Assembly (NCBI RefSeq): GCF_009829325.1
Contig: NZ_VUOS01000001.1
Span: 62,001-126,000, forward strand
Source: Nocardia sp. CY41
GTDB taxonomy: Bacteria > Actinomycetota > Actinomycetes > Mycobacteriales > Mycobacteriaceae
Reading direction: 5' to 3'
DNA length: 64,000 bases
Below, in pieces: positions 51,472 to 60,826 of the stretch. The notes beneath the pieces were generated by a model that ran no database searches, was not told the DNA's origin, and saw nothing but the letters and a program-made list of their open reading frames with translations. The translations under genes and the position numbers were made by a program. The stretch's first letter is position 1, and each line of letters starts with the position of its first letter.

Positions 51472-52124
51472 TCAAGAGTTTCCGCCGGAGACGCCTGCTC
51501 GCGTGCGTCGGCTTCGGCCGCCGCTCCGTCGCCGGAAGACGCGGTGGTTCCGATCCCCGCCGACGCGAACGTCGACCGGATGAGCCGCTCCATCGACTTC
51601 GCCACCGTGCGCAGCGGGGCGTCCGACTGCCGGATGCGGGCCAGGATCGTCGCGCCCTCGTAGGCGGCGACCACCGTGGCGGCCAGCTCCGCCGCCTCTT
51701 CCCCGCGCAGCCCGAGTTCGGCGAGCAGCCCGGCGAACGCCTGCTCCATGCTGTCGAAGGCGCACACACACGCCGAGCGCACCGCTTCCACGTCACTGCC
51801 GCCGTCCAGTGCGGGAGTCCCGATCGGGCACCCGTCGGTCCATTCGGAGTCCGCCAGCTTGTCCACCATGAATTCGAACAGCGTGGCCAAAGTGGCGAAC
51901 ACGTCGGTCGGCGCCTGCCGGATCATCCGGCCGGTGAGCACCCCGGTCCCGGTGATCGCCGCGACCGCGATCTCCTCCTTGCCACCCGGAAAGTGGTGGT
52001 AGATCGAGCCGTACGGCAGTTCGGCCGCCTCGCTCAACGCCTTCAGGCCGAACCCGTGATACCCGTGCCGCGCCAGCAGCCCGGAGGCGGCCACCTCTAT
52101 CCGCCGCCTGGACTCCGAAACCAT
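51468..52124 (-). CDS. TetR-family regulator (LmrA/YxaF subgroup)
   Basis: 218 aa. RRRIEVAASGLLARHGYHGFGLKALSEAAELPYGSIYHHFPGGKEEIAVAAI is the LmrA/YxaF-type HTH (PxGSxYHHFPGGKEEL). The C-terminal domain has SEWTDGCPIGTPALDGG, the CPIG hallmark of the same subgroup. It precedes and probably controls the dehydrogenase gene on the same strand. Confidence 0.88.
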   Translation of the reverse strand: MVSESRRRIEVAASGLLARHGYHGFGLKALSEAAELPYGSIYHHFPGGKEEIAVAAITGTGVLTGRMIRQAPTDVFATLATLFEFMVDKLADSEWTDGCPIGTPALDGGSDVEAVRSACVCAFDSMEQAFAGLLAELGLRGEEAAELAATVVAAYEGATILARIRQSDAPLRTVAKSMERLIRSTFASAGIGTTASSGDGAAAEADAREQASPAETLD

Positions 52125-52286
52125 GCGTCGATTGTGCCGTGTGCGCGGCGCGGGTCCGGGCGGAACGAGCGGGGTCCGTTCTCGACGCGGGATGCCCGCG
52201 CGAGCCCGGCCGGTGGGCGAAGTGCTCGGATCACTTCTCGCCGAGCCGCCGTGACCGAGGCCGGCGGCTGGACGAGGAGATCGTGG

Positions 52287-53147
52287 TCACTGGTTCGCGA
52301 CTCCCTTCAGGACCGAACGAACCGGTTCAGCGGGGCGCTGGAGCAGATTTTCGAGTTCGCCTGCCGTAGTGGCGAATTCCCCGCGGCGCGCAGCCCGGAA
52401 CATGCCCAGCAGCAGGGCGGCCCGCTCGTCGGGGACGCCGTGAGCCATCAGGGAGGCAGCCCATTCGGCGTCCTCGACGACGACGCGGCGGATCGTTCGC
52501 CCGGTCCGTTCGGTGAGGAGGGCGGCGATGTCGCCGAGGTCGAGGGCGTCCGGTGCGGCCAGGGGCGGAGTCGGCCCGTCGAACCGGCCCTCGTCGGCGA
52601 GGATGATCGCCGCCGCTTCGGCGAGGTCGGCATGGGTGGTCCAGGAGACGGGGCCATCGGCCGGGGCGCGGAGTTCACCGGTGTCCAGCGCAGGGCCGAG
52701 CAGGAGCGGGACGGTGGCGGCGTAGAACCCGTTGCGCAGCGCGGTGAACGGTGTGCCGGTCGTTGCCAGATACCGCTCGGTCGCGGCGTGGTCCGGCATG
52801 GGCGCGAACACCGAATCGGCGGCGGCGGCCTGGTGGCTGGTGTACAGGATGCGCCCGGTTCCCGCAGCGCGCGCGGCGTCGATCGCCGCGACGTGCGCCG
52901 CGACGGCCGCCTCCCCCGTGAGGTCGGCCGAGACGATCAGCACTTGGGTCGCGCCTTCGAAGGCCTCGGCCAGGGATCGCGGGTCGGTGAAGTCGCCGCG
53001 CCGCACCCGCACGCCGCGGGCGGCCAGTTCACCGGCCCGGCCGATGTCGCGAACGCTGACGCCCACTCGATCGGCCGGTACCCGCTCCAGCAGTCGCTCG
53101 ACGATCCGGGAGCCGAGGAGCCCGGTCGCGCCGGTAACGATGATCAT
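52287..53147 (-). CDS. NmrA/QOR2-like NAD(P)H-binding protein
   Basis: 286 aa from the ATG at 53147 (a GTG one codon earlier is less well spaced from GGAGAA). MIIVTGATGLLGSRIVERLLERVP is the atypical-SDR Rossmann motif; RVRRGDFTDPRSLAEAFEGATQVLIVS, YTSHQAA and FTALRNGFYAATV match QOR2-type NAD(P)H:quinone oxidoreductases. Divergent to a TetR gene, with a near-perfect operator between them. Confidence 0.88.
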   Translation of the reverse strand: MIIVTGATGLLGSRIVERLLERVPADRVGVSVRDIGRAGELAARGVRVRRGDFTDPRSLAEAFEGATQVLIVSADLTGEAAVAAHVAAIDAARAAGTGRILYTSHQAAAADSVFAPMPDHAATERYLATTGTPFTALRNGFYAATVPLLLGPALDTGELRAPADGPVSWTTHADLAEAAAIILADEGRFDGPTPPLAAPDALDLGDIAALLTERTGRTIRRVVVEDAEWAASLMAHGVPDERAALLLGMFRAARRGEFATTAGELENLLQRPAEPVRSVLKGVANQ

Positions 53148-53163
53148 CACTTCTCCTTATCAA

Positions 53164-53186
53164 CGTTATTATCACTGATAACAACG
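53164..53186. promoter_or_regulatory. TetR operator between the quinone-reductase-like gene and its regulator
   Basis: CGTTATTATCA-C-TGATAACAACG, a 23-bp inverted repeat with 10 of 11 pairs matching, lies 17 nt upstream of the NmrA-like start and 30 nt upstream of the TetR start. The AT-rich site stands out in this GC-rich window and is centred in the divergent promoter. Confidence 0.7.
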
Positions 53187-53215
53187 GCGATATTAGCAGC
53201 GGTTAGAATCGCCGC

Positions 53216-53950
53216 ATGGCGGAGTCGAGGTCGAGCAGCGCGAGCAGGCACGAGACGCGGGAGCGGATCGTGGAGGTGGCGGCGCGGCTGTTGCAGGAGC
53301 AGGGCCCGGACGCGGTCACCACCCGCGCGGTCGCCCGCGCGGCCGGCATGCAGGCGCCGACCATCTACCGGTTCTTCGAGGACAAGGACGCCTTGCTCGA
53401 TGCCGTCGCCGAACACGTTTTCGCGACCTACGTGGCCGGCAAGGCGCTCGTCGAGCAGGAGGACGACCCGGTGGTCGATCTGCACGCCGGTTGGGACATG
53501 CACATCGACTTCGCCCTGACCAACCCGGCGGTCTTCGCGATGCTCGCCGACCCGCGGCGCGGGACCGCCTCACCGGCAGCGGCCGCCGGGCTGCGGGTGC
53601 TGCGCGAGCGGGTGCGCCGCGTCGCCGCCGCCGGTCGGCTCCGGGTCGGCGAACGCCGCGCCGTCGAACTCATCCACGCCGCCGGGACCGGCGCCGCGCT
53701 GGCGCTGTTGTCCGTCCCGCCACAACAGCGTGACCTCGGGCTTGCCGAGGCGATGTACGAGGCGGTGGCCCACGCGGTCCTGACGGACGGTCCCGCTCTT
53801 TCCGCGCGCGACACGACCAGGGCAGCACTACGCGCCGCCGCACCCGAACTGCCGATGCTCACCGACGCCGAACGCGCCTTGCTGTCGGAATGGCTGCGAC
53901 GCCCCGACGAGGACTCCATCGACACCGCCGACCCGCCTCGTCCCGGCTGA
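53216..53950 (+). CDS. TetR-family regulator
   Basis: 244 aa. HTH ETRERIVEVAARLLQEQGPDAVTTRAVARAAGMQAPTIYRFFEDKDALLDAVAEHVF is clear. The C-terminal domain contains GWDMHIDFALTNPAVFAMLADPRRG, a pattern seen in TetR proteins that regulate oxidoreductases. Divergent to the NmrA-like gene at 52287-53147, which it likely represses through the 53164-53186 palindrome. Confidence 0.88.
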   Translation: MAESRSSSASRHETRERIVEVAARLLQEQGPDAVTTRAVARAAGMQAPTIYRFFEDKDALLDAVAEHVFATYVAGKALVEQEDDPVVDLHAGWDMHIDFALTNPAVFAMLADPRRGTASPAAAAGLRVLRERVRRVAAAGRLRVGERRAVELIHAAGTGAALALLSVPPQQRDLGLAEAMYEAVAHAVLTDGPALSARDTTRAALRAAAPELPMLTDAERALLSEWLRRPDEDSIDTADPPRPG

Positions 53951-53997
53951 CATCGACGCGACAGACCGGGATGCGCGCACGCACTAGGCTGCGTTGC

Positions 53998-55680
53998 GTG
54001 GCGGTACTGGAGGGCGCGCGGCGCAGGACACTGGCTTTCGGGCGCCGGGCACTCGGACTCGACGTGCCCGCGGCCGATCACACCATCGCGGTGCTGCACC
54101 GCGACGAGTCCGAGGTGCCCGGTCTCGATCGCAAGGAGCTGGCGCAGCTCGACCGGATCCGCCTGATGGGCGCGACCGGCACGGTGCTGATGGCGATCAG
54201 CGCATTAGGGATCGGCGCGCAGCCGGTGCACCAGAACCCCACGTCCGGCGTCCGCGTGCTCGGCATCTTCGCCCGCGCCCACACCGGCTCGCTGGCCATG
54301 TGCATGACCGGCACCGTCGTGGTCGTGCTGGCCTGGCTGCTGCTGGGCCGGTTCGCGGTCGGCGGCATCGGCGGCTCCCCCGTCCACCGGCTGACCCGCT
54401 CGCAGATGGATCGCACACTGCTGCTGTGGCTCATCCCGCTCAGCGTCGCTCCCCCGCTTTTCAGCAATGACGTCTACTCGTATCTGGCGCAGAGCGAGAT
54501 CGCCGCGCGCGGCATCGATCCCTACGAGGAAGGGCCGGTCGCGGGCCTGGGGATCGACAACGTGCTCACCAACAACGTCCCGACCATCTGGCGCGACACC
54601 CCCGCGCCCTACGGTCCGCTGTTCCTCTGGATCGGCCGGGGCATCGCCGAACTGACCGGGGACAACATCATCGCGGGCGTCTGGGTGCACCGGGTCCTCG
54701 CGCTCGGTGGCGTCGCGCTGATCGTCTGGGCGCTGCCCCGGCTGTCGGCGCGCTGCGGCGTCGCGGCGGTGAGCGCGCTGTGGCTCGGCGCGGCGAACCC
54801 GCTGGTGCTGTTCCATCTGGTGGGCGGCGTGCACAACGACGCGCTCATGCTCGGCTTGATGCTGGCCGGACTGGAGTTCTGCCTGCGCGCCATCGAGGAC
54901 ACCCATCCGTTCGACGGCCGCGCCTACGCGTGGCTGATCGGCGGGGCGATCATCATCACGCTGTCGTCGTCGATCAAGTTCACCTCGATCATCGTGCTCG
55001 GGTTCGTCGGGATGGCGCTGGCGCGGCGTTGGGGCGCTTCACTGCGCACGGTCGCCGTCGCGGCCGCCATGCTGGGCGCGATCGCCATCGGCACCACGTT
55101 GTTCATCAGTTCGGTGAGCGGCCTCGGCTTCGGCTGGATCTACACGCTGAACACGGCGAACGCGGTGCGCAGCTGGATGTCGCTGCCGACCGCGCTCGGC
55201 ATCATCACCGGATTCGGCGGTGTGCTGCTGGGGCTGGGCGATCACACCACCGCGCTGCTGAGCATCACCCGCCCGATCGCGGCGGTGGTCGCGGGCTTCT
55301 TCACGGTGCGGATGCTGGTGGCCACCGGCACCGGCCGCCTGCATCCGGTCGGCGCGCTGGGCGTGGCGCTCGGCGCGATCGTGCTGCTGTTTCCGGTGGT
55401 GCAGCCCTGGTATCTGCTGTGGGCGATCGTGCCGATGGCGGCCTGGGCGACCCGGCCGGTGTTCCGGGTGCCCGCGGTGGCGTTCTCCGGGATCGTCAGC
55501 GTGATCCTGATGCCGCGCGGCGCCGATCTCGAAGTGTTCCAAATCGTGGGCGCCGCGATCGCCACCGTGATCGTCGGGGTGCTGTTCATCGTGATCACAC
55601 GCAATTCGCTGCCCTGGCGCGGGCAGACGGGGGTGTCGGCTCCGTCACAGGCGCCCACCTCCTACGGTGTGACATCGTGA
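53998..55680 (+). CDS. mptB: Alpha-(1,6)-mannopyranosyltransferase MptB
   Basis: 560 aa from the GTG at 53998. About 12 transmembrane helices and the GT-C loop LFSNDVYSYLAQSEIAARGIDPYEEGP (ND in place of DxD) plus VGGVHNDALMLGLMLAG are the MptB/MptA pattern. It extends the alpha-1,6-mannan core of lipomannan/LAM from polyprenyl-phosphate mannose on the outer face of the membrane. TAGGCT (53984-53989) 8 nt upstream suggests a leaderless start; an ATG at 53971 is the alternative. Synteny: Rv1459c, next to the suf operon. Confidence 0.9.
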   Translation: MAVLEGARRRTLAFGRRALGLDVPAADHTIAVLHRDESEVPGLDRKELAQLDRIRLMGATGTVLMAISALGIGAQPVHQNPTSGVRVLGIFARAHTGSLAMCMTGTVVVVLAWLLLGRFAVGGIGGSPVHRLTRSQMDRTLLLWLIPLSVAPPLFSNDVYSYLAQSEIAARGIDPYEEGPVAGLGIDNVLTNNVPTIWRDTPAPYGPLFLWIGRGIAELTGDNIIAGVWVHRVLALGGVALIVWALPRLSARCGVAAVSALWLGAANPLVLFHLVGGVHNDALMLGLMLAGLEFCLRAIEDTHPFDGRAYAWLIGGAIIITLSSSIKFTSIIVLGFVGMALARRWGASLRTVAVAAAMLGAIAIGTTLFISSVSGLGFGWIYTLNTANAVRSWMSLPTALGIITGFGGVLLGLGDHTTALLSITRPIAAVVAGFFTVRMLVATGTGRLHPVGALGVALGAIVLLFPVVQPWYLLWAIVPMAAWATRPVFRVPAVAFSGIVSVILMPRGADLEVFQIVGAAIATVIVGVLFIVITRNSLPWRGQTGVSAPSQAPTSYGVTS

Positions 55681-56609
55681 GCGCACCCTCCGGACCCGCC
55701 GTCAGCGTCGCCGGCGTCGTCAAGCGTTACGGCGAGACCACGGCGGTGGACGGCCTGACCTTCGAGGTACAGCAGGCGCAGGTGCTCGCGCTGCTGGGCC
55801 CCAACGGCGCGGGCAAGACCACGACGGTCGAGATGTGCGAGGGATTCACCACGCCGGACGCGGGCTCGGTGCGTGTGCTCGGCCTGGACCCGGTCGCCGA
55901 TTCCGAACGGCTGCGTCCCCGCATCGGCGTCATGCTCCAGGGCGGCGGCGCGTATCCCGGTGCGCGCGCGGGCGAGATGCTCGACCTGGTGGCCGCCTAT
56001 TCCGCGGATCCGCTCGACCCCGACTGGTTGCTGCGCACACTCGGTCTCCAGGACAACCGCCGCACGCCCTATCGCCGCCTCTCCGGCGGCCAGCAGCAGC
56101 GCCTGGCGCTGGCCTGCGCGCTGGTGGGCAGGCCGGAGATCGTGTTCCTCGACGAACCGACCGCTGGACTGGACGCCCAGGCCAGGTTGATCGTCTGGGA
56201 GCTGATCGATGCCCTGCGCCGCGACGGGGTGACCGTCGTGCTGACCACGCACATGATGGACGAGGCCGAGCAACTCGCCGACCAGCTGGTGATCATCGAT
56301 CACGGCCGCATCGTCGCCTCCGGGACCCCGGCCGAGGTCACCGCGCACGGGGCGGCGGGGCAGCTGCGGTTCTGCGCGCCGCCCAAACTGAACCTGGAAT
56401 TGCTGGCCAACGCCCTGCCCGAGGGGTTCGCGCCCCGGGAGACCACACCGGGCACGTATCTGGTGGAGGGCGAGATCAATCCGCAAGTGCTCGCGACCGT
56501 CACGGCGTGGTGCGCGCGAATGAACGTGCTGGCCACCGACATCCGGATCGACCAGCGCCGCCTCGAAGACGTCTTCCTCGAACTGACCGGACGGGACCTG
56601 CGCGGATGA
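55677..56609 (+). CDS. ABC-2 type transporter ATPase (Rv1458c type)
   Basis: 310 aa from the GTG at 55677, overlapping the mptB stop by 4 nt. Walker A GPNGAGKTT, signature LSGGQQQRLALACAL, Walker B VFLDEPTAGLDAQ, H-loop TTHMMDEAE, and a C-terminal extension with EDVFLELTGRDLRG (DrrA/CcmA-like). With the permease that follows it forms a two-component exporter; the mycobacterial pair lies between mptB and ctaA, and its substrate is not established. Coupling to mptB suggests an envelope role. Confidence 0.93.
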   Translation: MSAPSGPAVSVAGVVKRYGETTAVDGLTFEVQQAQVLALLGPNGAGKTTTVEMCEGFTTPDAGSVRVLGLDPVADSERLRPRIGVMLQGGGAYPGARAGEMLDLVAAYSADPLDPDWLLRTLGLQDNRRTPYRRLSGGQQQRLALACALVGRPEIVFLDEPTAGLDAQARLIVWELIDALRRDGVTVVLTTHMMDEAEQLADQLVIIDHGRIVASGTPAEVTAHGAAGQLRFCAPPKLNLELLANALPEGFAPRETTPGTYLVEGEINPQVLATVTAWCARMNVLATDIRIDQRRLEDVFLELTGRDLRG

Positions 56610-57397
56610 GCGAGCACGACCGGACCGCCAACCGTTTCGCGCCGGGCACCTTCACCCCCGGCCCGCGCCCGAGCACCCGTGCCGCGATGCTGCTCGCGCA
56701 GACCCGGCTCGAGCTGATCCTCTTGCTGCGCAACGGCGAACAACTGCTGCTGACCATGTTCATCCCGATCACCCTGCTGGTCGGCCTGAGCCTGCTGCCG
56801 TTCGGTGATCTGGGCACGCATCGGGTGGACAAGATCGTGCCCGCGGTGATGATGGTGGCCGTCATGTCCACCGCGTTCACCGGTCAAGCCATCGCGGTCG
56901 GCTTCGACCGGCGCTACGGTGCGCTCAAGCGGCTGGGCGCGACGGCGCTGCCGCGGTGGGGCGTCATCGCGGGCAAGAGCGCGGCCGTGCTCATCGTGGT
57001 GGTGCTGCAAGCCGTCCTGCTCGGCCTGATCGGCTTCGCGCTGGGCTGGCGGCCGCAGCCCGTCGGGCTGCTGCTGGGCGCGGCGGTGATCGCGCTCGGC
57101 ACCGCCACGTTCGCGGCGATGGGCCTGCTGCTGGGCGGCACGCTCAAGGCCGAGGTGGTGCTCGCGCTTGCGAACATCCTGTGGTTCGTCATGCTCGGCG
57201 TCGCCAGCATCGTGTTCGCCGCCGACGACCTGCCCACGGTGGTGAGCGTGCTCGCCCGCCTGGTGCCGTCGGGGGCGCTGGCCGAAGCGCTGGAGAGCGC
57301 GATGCACACCAGCGTCGACTGGTTCGGGATCGCCGTACTCGCGGTGTGGGGCGCGGTGTCGGGGGTTGCCGCCACCCGCCTGTTCCGCTTCCACTGA
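56606..57397 (+). CDS. ABC-2 type transporter permease (Rv1457c type)
   Basis: 263 aa. The start overlaps the ATPase stop by 4 nt (ATGA). Six transmembrane helices of the ABC2 membrane fold; GFDRRYGALKRLGATALPRWGVIAGKS is the DrrB-like cytoplasmic signature. Pairs with the preceding ATPase. Confidence 0.92.
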   Translation: MSEHDRTANRFAPGTFTPGPRPSTRAAMLLAQTRLELILLLRNGEQLLLTMFIPITLLVGLSLLPFGDLGTHRVDKIVPAVMMVAVMSTAFTGQAIAVGFDRRYGALKRLGATALPRWGVIAGKSAAVLIVVVLQAVLLGLIGFALGWRPQPVGLLLGAAVIALGTATFAAMGLLLGGTLKAEVVLALANILWFVMLGVASIVFAADDLPTVVSVLARLVPSGALAEALESAMHTSVDWFGIAVLAVWGAVSGVAATRLFRFH

Positions 57398-57519
57398 ATT
57401 CCGGACGCTGCACGGCGCGGTTCTGCGCGAGCGGCACTCCAGCACGGCAGGCAGACTCAACGACGAAATGTAGTAGACCGGGTGAAGTCGCCGGATCCGG
57501 CCCGGCTACCATTTTCGAC

Positions 57520-58494
57520 GTGCTGTATCGCGCGTTCTTGCGACTCGTCGACAAGCTGCCGCTGCCCTCACTGCGAGCGCAGCGCCTGATCGCGCTCGCG
57601 GTCATCCTGTCCCAGGCCGGGATCTCGGTGACCGGCGCGGTCGTGCGCGTCACGGCGTCCGGGCTCGGCTGCCCCACCTGGCCGCAGTGCTTCCCCGGCA
57701 GCTTCACCCCTGTCGCGGTGTCGGAAGTGCCCGCCCTCCATCAGGCGGTGGAGTTCTCCAACCGGCTGCTCACCTTCGTGGTCACGCTGTGCGCGGCGGC
57801 GATCGTGCTGGCGGTGACCAAGGCGCGCCGCCGCCGCGAAGTGCTGGTCTACGCGTGGCTGATGCCCGGCGGCACCGTCGTGCAGGCGATCATCGGCGGC
57901 ATCACGGTGCGCACCGGGCTGCTGTGGTGGACCGTCTCGACGCACCTGCTCGCGTCGATGGTGATGGTGTGGCTCGCGGTGGTGCTGTACGCGAAGATCG
58001 GCGAACCCGACGACGGCATCGACACCGTGCAGGCTCCCGCGCCGCTGCGCTGGCTCACCGTGCTGGTCGGGATCGCACTGGCCGCGGTCCTGGTCGCGGG
58101 CACCTTGGTGACCGCCGCCGGTCCGCACGCGGGCGACAAGAGCATCGAGCGTCCGGTCGAGCGCTTGCAGGTCGAGATCGTCACCCTGGTGCATCTGCAC
58201 TCGCAGCTGCTGGTCGGCTATCTCGCGCTGTTGATCGGCTTGGCATTCGGCCTGTTCGCGGTCGGCATCACGCCCGCCGTGCGCATCCGCCTGTTCGCGC
58301 TGCTCGGACTGGTCTGCGCGCAGGCGCTGGTCGGCGTCGTGCAGTACTTCACCGATGTCCCCGCGGCGCTGGTCGTGGTGCACGTGGGCGGGGCCGCGGC
58401 GTGCACCGCCGCCACCGCCGCGCTGTGGGCTTCGTTGCGCACCCGGGAGCGGGTCGCCGCTCCGAAGCCGGACGCCGCCGCGCAGGCCGCCTGA
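57520..58494 (+). CDS. ctaA: Haem A synthase CtaA
   Basis: 324 aa, eight transmembrane helices in two similar bundles. GAVVRVTASGLGCPTWPQCFPG contains the Cys pair of the first extracytoplasmic loop; haem-ligand His occur in VPALHQAVEFSNR, TVSTHLLASM, LVHLHSQLLVG and LVVVHVGGAA. It converts haem O to haem A for cytochrome aa3. TACCAT (57507-57512) lies 7 nt before the GTG, so the mRNA is probably leaderless. Synteny with Rv1456c. The gap after the permease is 122 nt. Confidence 0.94.
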   Translation: MLYRAFLRLVDKLPLPSLRAQRLIALAVILSQAGISVTGAVVRVTASGLGCPTWPQCFPGSFTPVAVSEVPALHQAVEFSNRLLTFVVTLCAAAIVLAVTKARRRREVLVYAWLMPGGTVVQAIIGGITVRTGLLWWTVSTHLLASMVMVWLAVVLYAKIGEPDDGIDTVQAPAPLRWLTVLVGIALAAVLVAGTLVTAAGPHAGDKSIERPVERLQVEIVTLVHLHSQLLVGYLALLIGLAFGLFAVGITPAVRIRLFALLGLVCAQALVGVVQYFTDVPAALVVVHVGGAAACTAATAALWASLRTRERVAAPKPDAAAQAA

Positions 58495-58560
58495 ACTACG
58501 CGCGCCCCGCTCGCCGACCAGCCGCGCGGTGCGCCGCGCTCGACGGTAGCCTGGTCGATC

Positions 58561-59544
58561 GTGTCCACGCCCGACTCGCAATCCGAAGCGCCGCAGCCTT
58601 TTCCCGATATCGAGCCGTACGCCCACGGGTTGCTCGACGTCGGCGACGGTCAGCGGATCTATTGGGAGACCAGCGGTAATCCATACGGCAAACCGGCGCT
58701 GGTCGTGCACGGCGGGCCCGGCAGCGGCGGAAGCCGCGGATCGCGCAGGACCTTCGATCCGGCGGCCTACCTGATCGTCCTGTTCGATCAGCGCGGGTGC
58801 GGCGAGAGCCTCCCGCACGCCTCCGATCCGGCGGTCGACCTCGCGCACAACACCACCCAGCACCTCATCGCGGACATGGAACGCCTGCGCGACCACCTCG
58901 GGATCGACCGATGGTTGCTCTTCGGCGGTTCCTGGGGCTCGACGCTGATCCTCGCCTACGCGCAGCGCTACCCGTTGCGGGTCAGCGAGATCGTGCTGGC
59001 CGGGGTGACCATGACCCGGCCGGAGGAGATCGACTGGCTCTACCGCGACGTCGCCCGCCTGCTGCCCGAGCAGTGGGAGACCTTCCGCACCGGCGTCCCG
59101 CCGGCCGACCGCCACGGCGATCTGGTCGACGCCTACCGGAGACTGATGGAAAGCCCCGACGCGGCGACCCGCGAGGCGGCGGCGCGGCGGTGGTGCGCGT
59201 GGGAGGACGCCGTGATCGCGCACGAGAACCAGGGCAGCCCCGGGCAATACAGCGCGAAGCCGGACGCCGCCCTGCTGGCCTTCGTGCGGATCTGCACGCA
59301 TTACTTCGCCAACGCCGCCTGGCTGGAGGACGGGCAGCTGCTGCGCGACGCGCATCGACTGACGGGGATTCCCGGCATGCTGATCCACGGCCGACTCGAC
59401 CTGAGCGCCCCGCTGTACACCGCCTGGCAGCTGGCCCAGGCATGGCCCGACGCGGAACTGCAGGTCATCGATGATGCCGGGCATACCGGAAGCTCGGCCA
59501 TGGGCGCCGCCGTCCGGCGGGCGGTCGCCCGGTTCGCTCGATAG
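58561..59544 (+). CDS. pip: Proline iminopeptidase
   Basis: 327 aa. VVHGGPGSGGS (oxyanion), DQRGCGES, nucleophile Ser124 in FGGSWGST, Asp in HGRLDLSAP, and His in DDAGHTGS are the S33 family hallmarks. It cleaves N-terminal Pro from peptides in the cytoplasm. The GTG start follows TAGCCT (58547-58552) after 8 nt, a leaderless arrangement. The leading 17 residues are low-complexity and may vary. Confidence 0.93.
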   Translation: MSTPDSQSEAPQPFPDIEPYAHGLLDVGDGQRIYWETSGNPYGKPALVVHGGPGSGGSRGSRRTFDPAAYLIVLFDQRGCGESLPHASDPAVDLAHNTTQHLIADMERLRDHLGIDRWLLFGGSWGSTLILAYAQRYPLRVSEIVLAGVTMTRPEEIDWLYRDVARLLPEQWETFRTGVPPADRHGDLVDAYRRLMESPDAATREAAARRWCAWEDAVIAHENQGSPGQYSAKPDAALLAFVRICTHYFANAAWLEDGQLLRDAHRLTGIPGMLIHGRLDLSAPLYTAWQLAQAWPDAELQVIDDAGHTGSSAMGAAVRRAVARFAR

Positions 59545-59683
59545 CCCGATCCGGCTCGGGCGGTGGAAGCCTGCCCGGTGAAGGTCTTTGGTCCCGACCA
59601 TCGAGGGCCACCGCCCCCGGTGCGGACGGGCGGAGACTGCGAATGTTGGAGTCGACCTTGTCGCCGCCGCAATCGGAGCCGAA

Positions 59684-60568
59684 ATGAGCGCATCAGCAGA
59701 CCGTCAGTCGATCATCGTCGGGATCGACGGCAGCCCGACCGCTGTGGGAGCAGCGCGCTGGGCCGGAGCCATCGCGAATCGACAGCACGCCCCGTTGACG
59801 CTGCTCGGCGTGGTTCCCGCGCTCGACTACCCGCTGACCTCTTCGGCTTTGGCCGAGGTGAACCTGTTGCCCGAACTCCGAGCGGCGGCGAAGCAAAAAG
59901 TCCAGGAAGCGTTCGAGGCCGTACACGCCGAGCAGCCGGACCTCGAGATCCGGCGGGTCGTGGAGGACGGCTCGCCCGCGCGTGAGTTGATCCGGCACAG
60001 CGCGAACGCGCGCATGGTCGTCGTCGCGGCGAAGTCCCAAGACCGGCTCTCCACGCTGCTGCTGGGTTCCACCGCGCTCACGGTCGCGAACAAGGCGACA
60101 TGTCCGGTGACTGTCTGGCGGGGCAGGCTCGACCGGCCGGAGCCGGACGAACGACCCGTGCTCGTCGGCGTCGACGGAAGCCCTGGCGGTTCCGCCGCGG
60201 TGGGAGAGGCGTTCGAGCTCGCGTCCAGGCTGGGCGTCGAAGTGACCGCCTTGCACGCGTGGAACGACCCCGACCTGTTGCAATGGACGCCGGTGCCCGA
60301 CGCGTGGGACACGCTCGCCCAGCAAGAGGAGGAACTGCTGTCCGAACGCATGGCCGGATGGAGCGAAAAATACCCGGACGTCACGGTCACCAAGGTGGTC
60401 GTGAAGGCCACGCCCGCGCAGGCGCTGCTCGAACACGGCGAGAAGGCGCAGCTGGTGGTGACCGGCAGTCGCGGACACAACCGCCTCACCGGGCTTCTCA
60501 CCGGGTCGACGAGCCAGAGTCTGCTGCACCACGCGTCGAGCCCGCTGGTCATCTGCCGTGAGCGGTAG
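59684..60568 (+). CDS. Tandem universal stress protein (UspA family)
   Basis: 294 aa from ATG 59684, 6 nt after GGAG. Two UspA domains: IIVGIDGSPTAVGAARWA and, from about residue 155, PVLVGVDGSPGGSAAVGEA. The second domain ends with VVTGSRGHNRLTGLLTGSTSQSLLHHASSPLVI, the ATP-binding G-2x-G-9x-GS motif; the first has the weaker VVAAKSQDRLSTLLLGSTALTV. Tandem USPs are part of dormancy/hypoxia regulons in mycobacteria, but no clear DevR box is seen upstream. Confidence 0.93.
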   Translation: MSASADRQSIIVGIDGSPTAVGAARWAGAIANRQHAPLTLLGVVPALDYPLTSSALAEVNLLPELRAAAKQKVQEAFEAVHAEQPDLEIRRVVEDGSPARELIRHSANARMVVVAAKSQDRLSTLLLGSTALTVANKATCPVTVWRGRLDRPEPDERPVLVGVDGSPGGSAAVGEAFELASRLGVEVTALHAWNDPDLLQWTPVPDAWDTLAQQEEELLSERMAGWSEKYPDVTVTKVVVKATPAQALLEHGEKAQLVVTGSRGHNRLTGLLTGSTSQSLLHHASSPLVICRER

Positions 60569-60818
60569 GACATCGGACGTTGCGAACAGATCGCCGCGCG
60601 GACCTCAGAGCACCGACCTCGCGTCCCTCGGTCCGGTCGCGGAGGTCCTGGGCCTGACGATGGTGGTCGCCGCGCTCGCCACACTGACCAGGATTCCGGG
60701 GTGGACGTCGGATTATGGCGTCCTGGTGATCGCCGCCGTCGTCCTCTATATGGCCATCGCGACCGGGCTGGTGCGCTGGGGAGGCGAGCACCGGCGCGAC
60801 CGACCCCGCAACGGCTGA
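60558..60818 (+). CDS. Small two-helix membrane protein
   Basis: 86 aa, GTG start inside the end of the USP gene (11-nt overlap). Soluble N-terminus of 22 residues, then two hydrophobic helices (VAEVLGLTMVVAALATL and GVLVIAAVVLYMAIATGLV) and a basic tail. No family recognised. Co-transcription with the USP gene is likely from the overlap. Confidence 0.55.
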   Translation: MSGRTSDVANRSPRGPQSTDLASLGPVAEVLGLTMVVAALATLTRIPGWTSDYGVLVIAAVVLYMAIATGLVRWGGEHRRDRPRNG

Positions 60819-60826
60819 GTCGCGCG

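Noticed and set aside
59570..59683. Possible DevR/DosR box upstream of the universal stress protein (GGTCCCGACCATCGAGGGCC)
   Set aside because: The half-sites do not match the GGGACT-type consensus well enough on either strand.
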